Positions 40,529 through 52,891 are shown, numbered from the stretch's first letter. The stretch is 64,000 nt of DNA from Vibrio sp. RE86 (GCF_013114545.1 NZ_VTXI01000005.1:62001-126000); one strand, 5' to 3'. Numbers and translations are program-made. Notes: generated from the sequence alone by a model not told the origin.

Positions 40529-41221
40529 CTAAAGATTGATTTCTTTCCACTCACCAGGCTGTAAATCACCTAGGGTTACATCACCCATCGAGTAGCGAAC
40601 TAAACGCAGAGTAGGGAAGCCGATGTTTGCAGTCATACGACGAACTTGGCGATTGCGCCCTTCAATAATGGTTATCGCAAGCCAAGTTGTTGGAATATTG
40701 GCACGAAAGCGAACAGGTGGAGTACGTTCCCAAACTTCAGGAGCCTCCATGACTTCAACTTGAGCGGGGAGTGTCATCCCATCTTTGAGTTCAACCCCTT
40801 TACGTAGCTTGTCTAAATCTTCTTCAGTTGGCGCACCATCGACTTGTACCCAATAGGTTTTAGGAGACTTAGAACTCGGTTGTGTGAGTCGCGCCTGCAA
40901 GATGCCGTCATTGGTTAGTATCATTAGCCCTTCGCTGTCACGGTCGAGTCGACCTGCGGCATATACACCTTTAACCGTAACGAAATCTGCAAGTGTTTTT
41001 CGTCCTTCTCCATCGGTAAATTGGCTTAACGTGTCAAATGGCTTATTAAACACAATCACCTTACGATCTTCTGGCGCGATTTTCGGTTTGTTTTTTATAG
41101 GCTTACTGCGATGACGTGAAGACGATGGCTTATGGCTACTCGAACTGTTTTTACGTTTAAAACCTGAATGCTGCTTTTTCGATGAAGAAGAAGATGAGTC
41201 ACGGCGAGAGCGTGGTGACAT
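40529..41221 (-). CDS. rluE: 23S rRNA pseudouridine synthase RluE (RsuA family)
   Basis: This enzyme isomerises a uridine of 23S rRNA (U2457 in E. coli) to pseudouridine. The 230-residue protein has the catalytic aspartate in [15 protein letters not shown] and the family block [23 protein letters not shown]. The first 45 residues are a Ser, Lys and Arg rich disordered tail, longer than usual. There is no S4 domain, as in RluE. It is divergent from icd, the same neighbour as in E. coli, which supports the choice of RluE over other RsuA relatives. Confidence 0.9.
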   Translation of the reverse strand: MSPRSRRDSSSSSSKKQHSGFKRKNSSSSHKPSSSRHRSKPIKNKPKIAPEDRKVIVFNKPFDTLSQFTDGEGRKTLADFVTVKGVYAAGRLDRDSEGLMILTNDGILQARLTQPSSKSPKTYWVQVDGAPTEEDLDKLRKGVELKDGMTLPAQVEVMEAPEVWERTPPVRFRANIPTTWLAITIIEGRNRQVRRMTANIGFPTLRLVRYSMGDVTLGDLQPGEWKEINL

Positions 41222-41377
41222 GTTAACTACCTTGCAAAAATGTAAATGAAGTGTGCGTAAAAGTATCTAAAGTTTCTGGGATGGGCTATCATTTGCGCGC
41301 CCAAAAACAGGATTGTTGAACAAGATAATAGACTATTATCGCGTTTTTGTTTAATTATAACTAATCGCTCTCAAGGA

Positions 41378-41394
41378 TGTCGCATATTGCGACA
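41378..41394. promoter_or_regulatory. Dyad-symmetric site in the rluE-icd control region
   Basis: TGTCGCATATTGCGACA is a 17-base near-perfect palindrome about 115 bases before the icd start. It could be an operator or a short hairpin. A second inverted repeat (GGACC/GGTCC) lies nearer to icd, around 41466-41486. I cannot assign a regulator. Confidence 0.3.
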
Positions 41395-41499
41395 AATACA
41401 AAAGAGACGGACAAATCGCAGCAAGTGAGGGGATTATTCATAACTTGTATGCGGACACACTCACAGGACCAATTTCGAAGGGTCCGGTTAGAACAATAG

Positions 41500-43734
<2,235 letters not shown>

Positions 43735-43756
43735 TCACAGTTTAAATCTTTAAATG

Positions 43757-43789
43757 AAATGCCTAGGTAAATCCTAGGCATTTTTTTTG
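43757..43789 (+). terminator. Intrinsic terminator after icd
   Basis: AAATGCCTAGG and CCTAGGCATTTTTTTT pair around a short loop, 22 bases past the stop. Confidence 0.9.
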
Positions 43790-43853
43790 TGCTTTTGTCC
43801 CGCCCTTGCTATATTTCATCAAACAGTATTTCATTCCATATATGGAGAGGCGG

Positions 43854-45800
43854 ATGGAAAAACTAACGATCAGGATGAAAATCATACTCGGATTTTTAGT
43901 TCTACTAGCACTACTATTCTTTATTTCGAGTCATAGCCTGATCTCGAGCAATAGCATGGCTTCAAGTTTTAGTGAGTATCGAGAGCTTGCGAAAAACAAC
44001 AACTTACTAGGTCGAATGCAGGCAAATTTATTAGAGCTAAGGATTGCATCTAAGAATTATATTCGTGAGCCGTCACAATCGACCGATCAACAATTTTCTC
44101 AGCGTTATAATACGTTAAATGAACTCTTCAAAGAGATGGCTCAGTCTAGCAGTGATTACACTCGTTCATTGCAAGAGCTTGAGCGATATAACGCTGGTCA
44201 ACTAAAAGTTAAAGCGCTCATCCAAGAGCGTAACCAAGTTGTGGTTAACCAGTTAGACACTAATGGGTTAGCGATGCGTGAAACAATTCGTAAAATAATT
44301 GATGGCGTTGAACCACAAGACTTTCATGCTTATGAGGTCATAGTTGCGGCGAGTCAAGTACAAGAGATGCTGATGCTAGGTCGTTTGTATAGCAATAAGT
44401 ATTTAAAAACGAATACGCAAAAAGACTATGATGTAGCGATGAAGTTTTTAGGCAGTGAACTTGATGAAGCGTCTTCAATACTACGAGAAGAAATTAGTTC
44501 AGCACGTTTGGCCTCACTGTACGATGAATACAATGTGTATTCATTGGCTTATACCTCAGCGCTCAAGAGTGTTCATCAACTGATCGAAGATCGCAACGCA
44601 ATTATAGAAAATGAATTAGATGTTATTGGTGTTGCTATTGCTTGGCAGCTTGAAGAGATGAAACTTCAAGGGTTAAAAGGGCAAGATATCTTGGGTCCCA
44701 AAATCGCAGAAGATAATAGCCAAGCGGCGCTTTCAATCTATGTCTTATCGGCGATAGCCGTCGTTATAGCTGTGATTATTTCAATCCTAACTACTCGCTC
44801 TGTAATTAATCCGATTAACTATGCGCGCAAAATTATGGATAGGTTAGCGCAAGGCGACTTGACCGAAAATATTAAGGCCGATTCGAAAGATGAAGTTGGG
44901 CTGATGCTATCGAGTTTAAAAGTCATGCAAGGGAACATGGCCGCAATTTTACATGACGTTGATCGCGCCGTATTAGAGGTAGCCTCGTCAATGGAAGAAT
45001 TGTCCATTGTTACACGTGAATCGAGCGAAGGTGCAGCGACTCAGCAAGCTGACATTGAAACAGTATCAAGTACATTAAACCAACTGATTGAGTCAACTGG
45101 ACGAATTGACAATACGGTTTCTCAAGTATCAGTACTTATTTCAACAGGTGTCGCTTCGTCAGAGAAATCACATCAATTGCTTAATCATGCTCAGTCAAGT
45201 GCGACTAATTTGTCAGAGCTTTTGAACGAAACGAATGATCAAGTTGAATACTTAAATGCCCAAGCGGAAAACGTAGGCAGTATTTTGGGGGCTATTCGTG
45301 AAGTGGCAGAGCAAACCAACTTACTCGCTCTAAACGCTGCTATTGAAGCTGCACGTGCTGGTGAGCAGGGACGAGGTTTTGCTGTCGTTGCTGATGAGGT
45401 AAGAACGCTCGCTCAGCGTACACAGAATGCGTTGATCGAAACGGAGTCATTGTTGGATAAGATTCATCAAGGGACACAAGACATCGTAGTCTCTACAGCA
45501 AAAGGGCAAGAAAAGGCGCTAGAAAGTGTCGAACAGGTTAATCAAGTCGTTGGTTCGATTAATGAACTAAAATCCAACATGCAGTCGGTGGCGGTTAACA
45601 CGGAAGAAATTGTACAAACTGTCGAAAGTCAGCGTGGCATTGCTAAGACTGTCGAAACTCGAATGGCAAGTGTTTCAGATGTCGCAAGTCAGGTCGGTTC
45701 TTCATCGCTTGAAATTGCGCAGACATCAGCGAGTATGACAGACGTTTCAACTAGCCTTGTAGAAGTCGTGAAACGATTCAAGCTGGATAAAACTCACTAG
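43854..45800 (+). CDS. Methyl-accepting chemotaxis protein with HAMP domain
   Basis: This chemoreceptor has 648 residues. The ATG at 43854 is chosen because GGAGAGG lies just upstream and the protein then opens with a short basic stretch and a helix ([14 protein letters not shown]). A helical periplasmic sensor of about 240 residues resembles the four-helix-bundle type. A second helix near residue 290 leads into a HAMP domain ([21 protein letters not shown] region) and the signalling domain with the invariant [20 protein letters not shown] tip. No C-terminal methyltransferase-tethering pentapeptide is present. The ligand is unknown. Confidence 0.93.
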   Translation: MEKLTIRMKIILGFLVLLALLFFISSHSLISSNSMASSFSEYRELAKNNNLLGRMQANLLELRIASKNYIREPSQSTDQQFSQRYNTLNELFKEMAQSSSDYTRSLQELERYNAGQLKVKALIQERNQVVVNQLDTNGLAMRETIRKIIDGVEPQDFHAYEVIVAASQVQEMLMLGRLYSNKYLKTNTQKDYDVAMKFLGSELDEASSILREEISSARLASLYDEYNVYSLAYTSALKSVHQLIEDRNAIIENELDVIGVAIAWQLEEMKLQGLKGQDILGPKIAEDNSQAALSIYVLSAIAVVIAVIISILTTRSVINPINYARKIMDRLAQGDLTENIKADSKDEVGLMLSSLKVMQGNMAAILHDVDRAVLEVASSMEELSIVTRESSEGAATQQADIETVSSTLNQLIESTGRIDNTVSQVSVLISTGVASSEKSHQLLNHAQSSATNLSELLNETNDQVEYLNAQAENVGSILGAIREVAEQTNLLALNAAIEAARAGEQGRGFAVVADEVRTLAQRTQNALIETESLLDKIHQGTQDIVVSTAKGQEKALESVEQVNQVVGSINELKSNMQSVAVNTEEIVQTVESQRGIAKTVETRMASVSDVASQVGSSSLEIAQTSASMTDVSTSLVEVVKRFKLDKTH

Positions 45801-45811
45801 ATAACGAAAAA

Positions 45812-45842
45812 AGAAAAACGCCCATGAAAGTGGGCGTTTCTG
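45812..45842. terminator. Terminator between MCP and cspD
   Basis: AAACGCCCA and TGGGCGTTT pair around a six-base loop. The T-rich run on the minus strand (TTTTTCTTTTTTC) makes it strongest for cspD. Confidence 0.8.
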
Positions 45843-45857
45843 CAATTGTACCATCTT

Positions 45858-46079
45858 CTATTTAGAAGCTTGAGCTTCCACCGGAACGACTGAGCTAGCA
45901 TGGTAGCCTTTCGGCCCTTCTTCAACTTCAAAGTTTACTTGTTGGCCTGCTTTCAGAGTACGATACCCGTCCATTTGAATCGTTGAGTAGTGTGCGAACA
46001 CATCTGAGTCGTCTCCTTCTGAACAGATAAAACCAAATCCTTTGGCGTTGTTAAACCATTTTACTGTACCTGTAGCCAT
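45858..46079 (-). CDS. cspD: Cold-shock-domain protein CspD
   Basis: This is a single cold-shock domain of 73 residues with the RNP1 motif KGFGFIC and RNP2 motif DVFAHYS. E. coli CspD is not cold-induced; it appears in stationary phase and blocks DNA replication by binding single strands. The assignment rests on its place divergent from clpS-clpA, as in E. coli, and on the length. The ATG at 46079 is chosen because GAGGG lies nine bases upstream; one at 46088 is too close to that site. Confidence 0.92.
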   Translation of the reverse strand: MATGTVKWFNNAKGFGFICSEGDDSDVFAHYSTIQMDGYRTLKAGQQVNFEVEEGPKGYHASSVVPVEAQASK

Positions 46080-46088
46080 GCTATACAT

Positions 46089-46542
46089 CCCTCATGCATA
46101 TTGTTACTGATGTTGTTAAGGTTGTTTACACTGTTTCCTTGTAAACAAAAAGTGAATATCAATCCAGTCGCTGCTAAATTTTTAGTCACTATTTGACCAA
46201 TGTAGCCAATGACACAGTACAGTCAATAGCCAAAAGGTCTTACAGTCGACATTATTGCAAGCAACTCACTTTTGAGATTTACATTTTGTTTACTTCTTAT
46301 TGCATCAATTTCGAGAATACATCACTCAGTCCAATATAATTTGGTTTCTTTTTAATCAATTAGATAGAAGTACTCGCTAGATAGAAATCTTTTATTTGCA
46401 GCGACTCAAATGCTGCATTAGTCTCTAAGTATGAACAAAATTTTTTTGTCGCATTTTGTTCGTAATAGTAAGAACTAAATTCAAAACTTTCGCTCCATGA
46501 AGTGGTAAAATTAAGAGAGTTCAACATTAACATCGAAATATC
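46089..46542. other. AT-rich control region between cspD and clpS
   Basis: These 450 bases lie between divergent genes. I see no supported gene. An open frame on the minus strand (46360-46554) crosses the clpS start and has low-complexity composition, so I do not call it. Promoters for both genes must lie here, but no single pair of hexamers stands out. Confidence 0.4.
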
Positions 46543-46863
46543 ATGAGCAAACATTTTGAATGGGTTACTCCAGATTCAGATCTGCTGGAGTTAGAGAAAA
46601 CAAAAGTTAAGCCACCGTCCATGTATAACGTTGTTTTAAACAACGATGATTACACCCCTATGGACTTTGTAATTGAAATCCTAGAACGCTTTTTTTCTAT
46701 GGATATCGACAAAGCAACGCAGGTGATGCTGCAGGTGCATTATGAAGGCAAAGCAATTTGTGGCACGTATACTGCTGAAGTTGCTGAGACCAAGGTAGCG
46801 CAAGTTACCATGTATTCAAAAGAGAACGAGCATCCCTTGCTTTGTACAATGGAACAAGCCTAA
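46543..46863 (+). CDS. clpS: ATP-dependent Clp protease adaptor ClpS
   Basis: ClpS binds proteins with N-terminal Leu, Phe, Tyr or Trp and delivers them to ClpAP. The 106-residue protein has the disordered N-terminal arm and the core with [19 protein letters not shown], including the NDDYTPM pocket segment, and [12 protein letters not shown]. It is 42 bases ahead of the clpA start. The N-degron-making enzymes Aat and Bpt are encoded at 2.8-4.2 kb in this window. Confidence 0.97.
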   Translation: MSKHFEWVTPDSDLLELEKTKVKPPSMYNVVLNNDDYTPMDFVIEILERFFSMDIDKATQVMLQVHYEGKAICGTYTAEVAETKVAQVTMYSKENEHPLLCTMEQA

Positions 46864-46905
46864 CGCTTGTCCGAGCAACCTAAGTTGTTCTTGAAGGAGG
46901 TACTT

Positions 46906-49176
46906 ATGCTGAATAAAGAATTAGAGTCGAGTCTAAACGGCGCATTTGCACGCGCAAGAGACAAACGACATGAGTTTATGACCGTCGAGCACCTCCTGTT
47001 AGCATTGTTAGAGAACGATGCTGCAAGAGAAGCTCTACAAGCGTGCCAAGCCGACATTGACGCGCTTCGTAGTGAGCTAGACGTTTTTATTGATCAAACC
47101 ACCCCTCTTATTCCTGAAAATGACGAAACACGTGAAACTCAGCCAACGCTTAGTTTCCAACGCGTACTTCAGCGTGCGGTTTTCCATGTTCAGTCTTCTG
47201 GCCGCAGTGAGGTAACGGGTGCTAACGTATTGGTGGCTATCTTTAGTGAGCAAGAGTCTCACGCAGCGTATTTGCTGAAAAAGAATGACATCAGTCGTCT
47301 CGATATTGTTAACTTCATTTCTCACGGTATTACCAAAGCCTCAAGCTCAGACGATGAGCCTTCATCACCAGGTTCATTTAACAGCGAAAGCCCAGAAGAA
47401 ACGAATTCTGAAGACCGTCTAGAAAGTTTTGCAACTAACCTCAACCAGATTGCAAAGCAGGGTCAAATTGATCCATTGATCGGTCGTGATAAAGAGCTAG
47501 AGCGTACTATCCAAGTGCTGTGTCGCCGTCGTAAAAATAACCCGCTGCTTGTTGGTGAGGCTGGCGTTGGTAAAACGGCCATTGCTGAAGGTTTAGCGTG
47601 GCGCATTGTTGAAGGTCAAGTACCTGACATCATTGCTGATAGCGTGATTTACTCTCTGGATATTGGCTCTCTACTTGCAGGTACTAAGTACCGCGGTGAC
47701 TTTGAAAAACGCTTTAAGGCGATCTTGAAGCAGCTAGAGAAAGAAGATGATGCGATTCTGTTTATCGATGAAATCCACACCATCATTGGTGCTGGTGCCG
47801 CATCGGGCGGACAAGTTGATGCTGCAAATCTCATCAAGCCTCTATTAAGTAGCGGTAAACTTCGTTGTATTGGTTCTACGACTTATCAAGAGTACAGTAC
47901 GATTTTTGAGAAAGAACGTGCGTTGTCTCGTCGCTTCCAGAAAATCGACGTTGTTGAACCATCATTAGATGATACAACTAAGATTTTGATTGGTCTTAAG
48001 CCTAAGTACGAAGCACACCACGAAGTCCGTTACACGAACAAAGCGTTGCGCGCTGCAGTAGAGTTGTCAGCGAAATACATTAACGAGCGCCATCTTCCAG
48101 ATAAAGCCATTGATGTTATTGACGAAGCGGGTGCTCGTAGTCGTTTAGCCCCAGCGAGTCGTCGTAAAAAGACAGTCGGTGTTGCAGACATCGAGGCAAT
48201 GGTCGCTAAAATGGCTCGAATCCCAGAAAAATCAGTTTCCTCTTCAGACAAAGAGATTCTTCAGAACCTTGATGAGAAGATGAAAATGCTGGTATTCGGT
48301 CAAGATGATGCGATCGATGTACTTAGCGAAGCGATTAAGCTAACACGAGCGGGTCTTGGTAACGACCATAAACCTGTGGGTTCATTCCTGTTTGCAGGCC
48401 CAACAGGCGTGGGTAAAACAGAAGTGACTGTGCAGCTATCTAAGCTGCTAGGTATTGAGTTACTGCGTTTTGATATGTCTGAGTACGGTGAGCGCCACTC
48501 AGTGAGCCGTCTAATTGGTGCACCTCCGGGTTATGTTGGTTACGATCAAGGTGGTCTACTGACTGATGCTGTCATCAAGCACCCTCACTCGGTTGTATTG
48601 CTCGATGAGATTGAGAAAGCGCACCCAGATATCTTTAACTTGCTTCTTCAAGTGATGGATAACGGTACGCTAACGGACAACAATGGCCGAAAAGCGGATT
48701 TCCGTAATGTGATCCTAGTGATGACAACCAACGCGGGCGTCCAAGAGACGGAGAAGAAATCGATCGGCTTGATCCAACAAGATCACAGTCATGATGCGAT
48801 GTCTGTCATTAAGAAAGTGTTTACACCAGAGTTCCGTAACCGTCTAGACAACATTATTTGGTTCAATAGTCTAGATGAGCACGTTATTCATCAAGTGGTT
48901 GATAAGTTTATTGTTGAACTACAAGCTCAACTTGATGCACGTGGCGTATCACTCGAAGTGTCGGATGATGCTCGTCATTGGCTTGCGCTGAAAGGTTATG
49001 ACAAAGCGATGGGTGCTCGTCCAATGGGACGTGCTATTCAAGAGCAGCTGAAAAAGCCGCTTGCGAATGAACTTCTGTTTGGCTCGTTAGTTGACGGGGG
49101 TACCGTGAAGGTTAACTTGAAAGACGATGAGCTTAAATTTGAATACCTGAGCGAGAAAGAGGCAGCGATTCATTAA
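46906..49176 (+). CDS. clpA: ATP-dependent Clp protease ATPase subunit ClpA
   Basis: ClpA is the AAA+ unfoldase that feeds substrates into ClpP. The 756-residue protein has the N-domain that docks ClpS (residues 1-145), D1 with Walker A GEAGVGKT, and D2 with Walker A GPTGVGKT and arginine-finger region. The IGL loop ([10 protein letters not shown]) for ClpP docking is present. AAGGAGG five bases before ATG 46906 decides the start. It forms an operon with clpS and ends in a strong terminator. Confidence 0.98.
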   Translation: MLNKELESSLNGAFARARDKRHEFMTVEHLLLALLENDAAREALQACQADIDALRSELDVFIDQTTPLIPENDETRETQPTLSFQRVLQRAVFHVQSSGRSEVTGANVLVAIFSEQESHAAYLLKKNDISRLDIVNFISHGITKASSSDDEPSSPGSFNSESPEETNSEDRLESFATNLNQIAKQGQIDPLIGRDKELERTIQVLCRRRKNNPLLVGEAGVGKTAIAEGLAWRIVEGQVPDIIADSVIYSLDIGSLLAGTKYRGDFEKRFKAILKQLEKEDDAILFIDEIHTIIGAGAASGGQVDAANLIKPLLSSGKLRCIGSTTYQEYSTIFEKERALSRRFQKIDVVEPSLDDTTKILIGLKPKYEAHHEVRYTNKALRAAVELSAKYINERHLPDKAIDVIDEAGARSRLAPASRRKKTVGVADIEAMVAKMARIPEKSVSSSDKEILQNLDEKMKMLVFGQDDAIDVLSEAIKLTRAGLGNDHKPVGSFLFAGPTGVGKTEVTVQLSKLLGIELLRFDMSEYGERHSVSRLIGAPPGYVGYDQGGLLTDAVIKHPHSVVLLDEIEKAHPDIFNLLLQVMDNGTLTDNNGRKADFRNVILVMTTNAGVQETEKKSIGLIQQDHSHDAMSVIKKVFTPEFRNRLDNIIWFNSLDEHVIHQVVDKFIVELQAQLDARGVSLEVSDDARHWLALKGYDKAMGARPMGRAIQEQLKKPLANELLFGSLVDGGTVKVNLKDDELKFEYLSEKEAAIH

Positions 49177-49193
49177 GCTGTCATTGAAAAAGT

Positions 49194-49225
49194 AAAAGCC
49201 AGAGTTAATTGCTCTGGCTTTTTTG
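49194..49225 (+). terminator. Intrinsic terminator after clpA
   Basis: AAAAGCCAGAG and CTCTGGCTTTTTT pair around an eight-base loop. Confidence 0.9.
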
Positions 49226-49242
49226 TATCAGTAAGAATTCAG

Positions 49243-49875
49243 TTATTGTTGATCAAATATTGTTTTGAGTGCGATTAGGGATGCGTCAACTGAACTAGGG
49301 ACGGGCTGCTCAATCTGAAAACCTAGCTTTGGATAATCTTTGATTCGCTCTAGATCGCCAAGCATTGCGATAACCGTGGTGGTTAGGTCAATTTCATCAT
49401 TAAAGTAATCACAAAACCGAGATCTAGGAGAGGTCACTATCACGTGGTCGTAAGCGTCAGGCCACTGCTTTGCGAATGTTGCGTAGGTTCGCCTCTCCAT
49501 ATAAGGCTTTTGCACCAGAATGAACCGTTTTGGACGGAGTCCATGTCCTGTCAGCAGTTGGTGAGTGAAACGGACGTTCTCCCCAGTATTCGTTGCTTTG
49601 TTTTCTACAATGATGGCATCGCTTGGTACGCCTGCATCTCTGGCAATCGCCGCAAAAGTATCGGCTTCGGTTTGCTCAAAAACACCTTCAGTTAGTCGTC
49701 CCACACCACCCGAAAAGATCAATGTTTTTGCCCAACCTTGCAAATAGAGCTCTGCGGCATATTCGGCAACGCGAGGATCGTTACTGCCCAGAACAAAAAT
49801 ACAGTCTGCTTTTTCAAGCTTATGACCTAACTGCATGTAGGACCAAATGTGTTCGATGTGCTGATAGATTTTCAT
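49243..49875 (-). CDS. YdcF-like DUF218 protein
   Basis: This is a soluble DUF218 protein of 210 residues without a signal peptide or membrane helix. The domain starts at DCIFVLGSNDPRVAEYAAEL and has LIFSGGVGRLTEG, ENKATNTGENVRFT and LVQKPYMERRTYATF, matching E. coli YdcF, which binds SAM. The reaction is unknown. It is distinct from membrane-bound ElyC at 20.3 kb. About 25 bases separate it from the SDR-like gene upstream on the same strand, so they are probably co-transcribed. Confidence 0.88.
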   Translation of the reverse strand: MKIYQHIEHIWSYMQLGHKLEKADCIFVLGSNDPRVAEYAAELYLQGWAKTLIFSGGVGRLTEGVFEQTEADTFAAIARDAGVPSDAIIVENKATNTGENVRFTHQLLTGHGLRPKRFILVQKPYMERRTYATFAKQWPDAYDHVIVTSPRSRFCDYFNDEIDLTTTVIAMLGDLERIKDYPKLGFQIEQPVPSSVDASLIALKTIFDQQ

Positions 49876-49899
49876 CGTACTTGCGCAGCTCCGTATAGG

Positions 49900-50721
49900 T
49901 TAGATTGCTTCTAAGGTATGGTCGAAGTGGAAGCGGTAGCCAAGATCTTGAAGTTTATTAGAAACGATTCTTTTGTCTTTGATCTCAACAACGGGAGGAA
50001 GGGGATCATCAGACCCTACGTTATCCAAAGCTGATTGATAAAACTCCGCCTTACTGACCGTGTTAGGAGTCGTCGCATTGACAACACCACTGATCTCATT
50101 CAACGCCATAAAGCTGACCGCACCTACTGCATCGGTTAAGTGGAGCATATTCGCTGGTGCTAGCGAGCTGACCTGTTTGAGCTTACTTGCAAAGCGAGAC
50201 GGGTGGCGTTCAGGGCCTATTAAACCACTGCAGCGGACAATAGCGTAACTGAGCCCAGAATCGATCAGACTTTGCTCAGCTTGCAGCATGATGACTGCAT
50301 TATCGGAAAAGTGGTTGTGGCGTGTCGCCAGTTCGAGACTTGCGCTGTCTTCGGTCATGTCATCAGCACTGTTGGGATAAACGGTTGTCGAACTCACCAT
50401 CACTAGGCGTGATACGTCGAGTGACTGGCACAGACTAACTAAGGTATGCCAGTAGTGTGCATATTCATCACCGCGACCTTTACGAAAGCCGGGAGGAAAA
50501 CAACCTATAACGATATCTGGTTTTGTCGCTTCAAGTTTATGCTCACTTTCTGACAAAGGTGCACTCAGGTCGAACTGGAATCCATTCAGGTGCTGTTCGC
50601 AAAGCTCAGTAGCCCCCATAGTGGTGGTTCGGCTAACTGAAACGGTATGTCCGAGAGTGCTGAGGTAATGCGCGAGTGGTTGTCCAAGCCAACCCCCGCC
50701 AATAATTGAAATCTTTTTCAC
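49900..50721 (-). CDS. NAD(P)-binding SDR-like protein (YeeZ type)
   Basis: This is a Rossmann-fold protein of 273 residues. The nucleotide motif IIGGGWLGQPLAHYL is at the front, IVIGCFPPG is the next strand, SSTTVYP marks the serine site, and VRCSGLIGPERHP follows. The usual YxxxK catalytic pair is not evident, so dehydrogenase activity is uncertain. GTG at 50721 is preferred because AAGGGA lies about seven bases upstream; ATG at 50739 lacks a site. It leads a two-gene unit with the YdcF-like gene. Confidence 0.8.
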   Translation of the reverse strand: MKKISIIGGGWLGQPLAHYLSTLGHTVSVSRTTTMGATELCEQHLNGFQFDLSAPLSESEHKLEATKPDIVIGCFPPGFRKGRGDEYAHYWHTLVSLCQSLDVSRLVMVSSTTVYPNSADDMTEDSASLELATRHNHFSDNAVIMLQAEQSLIDSGLSYAIVRCSGLIGPERHPSRFASKLKQVSSLAPANMLHLTDAVGAVSFMALNEISGVVNATTPNTVSKAEFYQSALDNVGSDDPLPPVVEIKDKRIVSNKLQDLGYRFHFDHTLEAI

Positions 50722-50739
50722 TATGGCTTCCCTTATCAT

Positions 50740-50944
50740 CGCCTAGAACAGCTTTCAAACTAGATGAATTGAGTTTACGCGACAGGCTGATGGCTAATTG
50801 GTATCAATCTCAGCATAACAAATGTGAAAGGAGGATGGGGAGTGATTTATCTGAGCTTAGAAAGCACAGAGAGATACGAGAGAATAATTTTGTTGTAGGA
50901 ACGCCACACTTAACTTGTTGGCGGCGTTCCAATTGAATGAAGGC
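50740..50944. other. Gene-poor stretch with inverted repeat
   Basis: A plus-strand frame is open to a TGA at about 50934-50936 and reads SLRDRLMANWYQSQHNK and then more charged sequence. It starts inside the SDR gene and is unsupported. GGAACGCC (50898-50905) and GGCGTTCC (50923-50930) can pair around a 17-base loop, just past the stop of the TIGR02647-like gene on the minus strand, and may act as a weak terminator. Confidence 0.35.
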
Positions 50945-51178
50945 TTAGCTACATAAAACTCTTAAGATTTTATCTGCATGCTCTGCCACTTCGATCCCTT
51001 CATCCGTTAGGTATCCACCGTCAGGCAATGTACATAAGCCTTTCTCATAAATACGTTGAACGGCCGCCTGCATATCTTCTGATGCTTCGTGGTGCACTTT
51101 AATGCCCGTTGCTGAACTGCTCAAATCAAATTGAAGAAGAAGATTAAGTTCAGATAAATGCTCTGGCGTGAATTTCAT
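50945..51178 (-). CDS. TIGR02647-like small protein
   Basis: This is a 77-residue protein of unknown function. The segments KFTPEHLSELNLLLQFDL, TGIKVHHEA and LPDGGYLTDEGIEVAEH match the small TIGR02647 family of marine gamma-proteobacteria. The helical front and a wing-like GGYLT turn suggest a winged helix, though no DNA binding is shown. It stands alone, upstream of the focA region on the opposite strand. AAGGAAC precedes the ATG. Confidence 0.8.
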   Translation of the reverse strand: MKFTPEHLSELNLLLQFDLSSSATGIKVHHEASEDMQAAVQRIYEKGLCTLPDGGYLTDEGIEVAEHADKILRVLCS

Positions 51179-51605
51179 ATTGTGTTCCTTATCGAAAGTA
51201 CTTATTTCAACTTAATCAGGAAGTAACGAATCATCAACTTCAGGCGTTAAGAAATGTTACCCAGCCCTTAGTTTCATCATAAGTTTGTGGTTGTGTGGTG
51301 GTCAGGTAACCAATCGAGTAAGGAATAGATATAAATCAAAGATTAATCCTTGCACTTACTATTCTACCTATAAGGCGTTTGTTAATAGCAAAATAGTCTA
51401 AAACATGTGGTTTATATGAATGAACATACTAAAGCGTATTGAGAACAAATATCTAAAATTCAATCAAAAGTTAAGTCTATGATTGTTAGATTAAAATTGA
51501 TTTTTTGAGATCTGGCGTGATATTACGTTTATGTGAGTTTTTAGTCTGGATAACAAGAAGTTTTCTTTAAATTAAATTTATTTTGTCTTACGCAAATAAT
51601 TTACG

Positions 51606-51621
51606 CTTGAAATTGATCACA
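51606..51621 (+). promoter_or_regulatory. Candidate CRP/FNR-type site upstream of focA
   Basis: CTTGA-AATTGA-TCACA matches eight of ten bases of the CRP consensus, and the overlapping TTGATCACAATTCA (51613-51626) resembles an FNR site with one good half. The centre at about 51613 would place a class II start near 51655, just before the ATG chosen for focA. The rest of 51179-51653 is AT-rich and holds no gene I can support. Confidence 0.4.
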
Positions 51622-51674
51622 ATTCACGTAATTATCCGCGCCCACTAATCCTCATGTTGCAAAATATTTCTTCG

Positions 51675-52520
51675 ATGATAAATCTAAACCAGTTTGATTC
51701 TCTACTTCCTCCACAAATGGCTGAGCGTGCGGCAGAGATTGGCGTAGGTAAAGCGACAAAAGATCCAATCAAATCTTTTTTACTGGCGATTTCAGCGGGT
51801 ATCCACATTGGCATTGCATTTGTTTTTTATACTATCGTAACGACGGGTGCTGGTGATCTGCCTTGGGGTATCACACGACTTATCGGTGGATTGGCTTTTA
51901 GCTTGGGGTTGATTTTGGTTGTTGTTACGGGCGGTGAATTGTTCACGAGCTCGGTATTGACCTTGGTTGCCCGCGCAAGTGGCAAGATAACATGGAAATG
52001 CTTGTTCAAAAACTGGGCTGTTGTCTATGGTGGGAACCTGATTGGTGCACTGCTGTTAGTGATATGCATGCTGATGACAAAACAGTACATGTTCGATCAT
52101 GGCCAAGTGGGTATAAATGCAATGGCGATTTCTCAGCATAAGCTGCACCATTCGTTTTTATCCGCAGTTGCACTTGGTGTTATGTGTAACGTATTAGTCT
52201 GTATAGCGGTTTGGATGACATTTAGTGGCCGAACCCTTACTGATAAAATAGCAGTGATGATTTTACCTGTAGCGATGTTTGTATCGGCAGGGTTTGAACA
52301 CTGTATTGCGAATATGTTCCAAGTGCCGATGGCGATTGGTATCAAAAACTTTGCGCCTGCTGAATTTTGGCAGATGACAGGAGCGAACATCGCTGATTAC
52401 GCTGACTTGAATATGATTGGCTTTATCACGAACAATTTGTTGCCTGTTACTCTGGGTAACATTATTGGTGGTGGCTTGTTTGTCGGCATGTGGTACTGGT
52501 TGATCTATCTGCGAGATTGA
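51675..52520 (+). CDS. focA: Formate channel FocA
   Basis: FocA is a pentameric inner-membrane channel that moves formate in both directions during fermentation. The protein has 281 residues and six membrane helices. The family motifs AFVFYTIVTTGAGDLPWG and VSAGFEHCIANMFQVPM, with the pore histidine, are present. The ATG at 51675 is chosen over 51654 because the resulting N-terminus (MINLNQFDSLLP) aligns without gap to E. coli FocA (MKADNPFDLLLP) as I recall it. No pflB follows, unlike E. coli. NirC is a less likely alternative. Confidence 0.9.
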   Translation: MINLNQFDSLLPPQMAERAAEIGVGKATKDPIKSFLLAISAGIHIGIAFVFYTIVTTGAGDLPWGITRLIGGLAFSLGLILVVVTGGELFTSSVLTLVARASGKITWKCLFKNWAVVYGGNLIGALLLVICMLMTKQYMFDHGQVGINAMAISQHKLHHSFLSAVALGVMCNVLVCIAVWMTFSGRTLTDKIAVMILPVAMFVSAGFEHCIANMFQVPMAIGIKNFAPAEFWQMTGANIADYADLNMIGFITNNLLPVTLGNIIGGGLFVGMWYWLIYLRD

Positions 52521-52548
52521 TTGCTGATTCATTGATGATGTGATTTTT

Positions 52549-52578
52549 AAAAGGCTCACTAAAGCGGTGAGCCTTTTG
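52549..52578. terminator. Terminator after focA
   Basis: AAAAGGCTCAC and GTGAGCCTTTT pair around a seven-base loop. It lies between focA and a small convergent ORF and could serve both. Confidence 0.8.
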
Positions 52579-52589
52579 CTGTTTTAGGC

Positions 52590-52700
52590 CTAGAACAACT
52601 CTTCCAATGGGGGAATTTCTAAGGGCTCTGTGATTAACCAATCACGTTGTGGGTTATCTTGAACATTTTGTTCAGATTGATCCATCCACTCTTTTCTCAT
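52590..52700 (-). CDS. Possible small protein, 36 residues
   Basis: A short frame reads MRKEWMDQSEQNVQDN and ends LEIPPLEELF. AAGGAGAG lies about ten bases before the ATG, and a terminator hairpin lies 12 bases past the TAG, so it has all the parts of a small gene. The protein is acidic with a WLITEPLEIPPLEEL tail that looks like a binding peptide. I recognise no family. It is convergent with focA. The strong ribosome site is the main support. Confidence 0.5.
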   Translation of the reverse strand: MRKEWMDQSEQNVQDNPQRDWLITEPLEIPPLEELF

Positions 52701-52868
52701 CGCCGTATCACTCTCCTTGTGTCACTACAGGCTTCATCTTAAGTCGCCGGAATGACCAAATTATTACAGTTCGTGAATTAAATTATATGCGTATGAATGC
52801 AAAGAAAATTTTGTGTTCTTTGATGAACTTAGGTAATAAAAAGACTTGCTTTTGAAGTATCACCACGG

Positions 52869-52891
52869 TTATCCACAGAAACTGTGGATAA
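52869..52891. promoter_or_regulatory. Palindromic pair of perfect DnaA boxes
   Basis: TTATCCACA at 52869-52877 and TGTGGATAA at 52883-52891 are two perfect DnaA boxes (TTATNCACA) in head-to-head order, separated by five bases and forming a ten-base perfect palindrome with an AAA centre. There are no T runs, so a terminator is unlikely. It lies just past the fetB stop. Confidence 0.5.

Noticed and set aside
46360..46554. Minus-strand open frame of 64 codons upstream of clpS
   Set aside because: It starts across the clpS start, is AT-driven in composition and has no ribosome site.
50706..50936. Plus-strand frame of 76 codons between the SDR and TIGR02647-like genes
   Set aside because: It starts in antisense sequence of the SDR gene. 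The downstream part has no good start, and I recognise no family.
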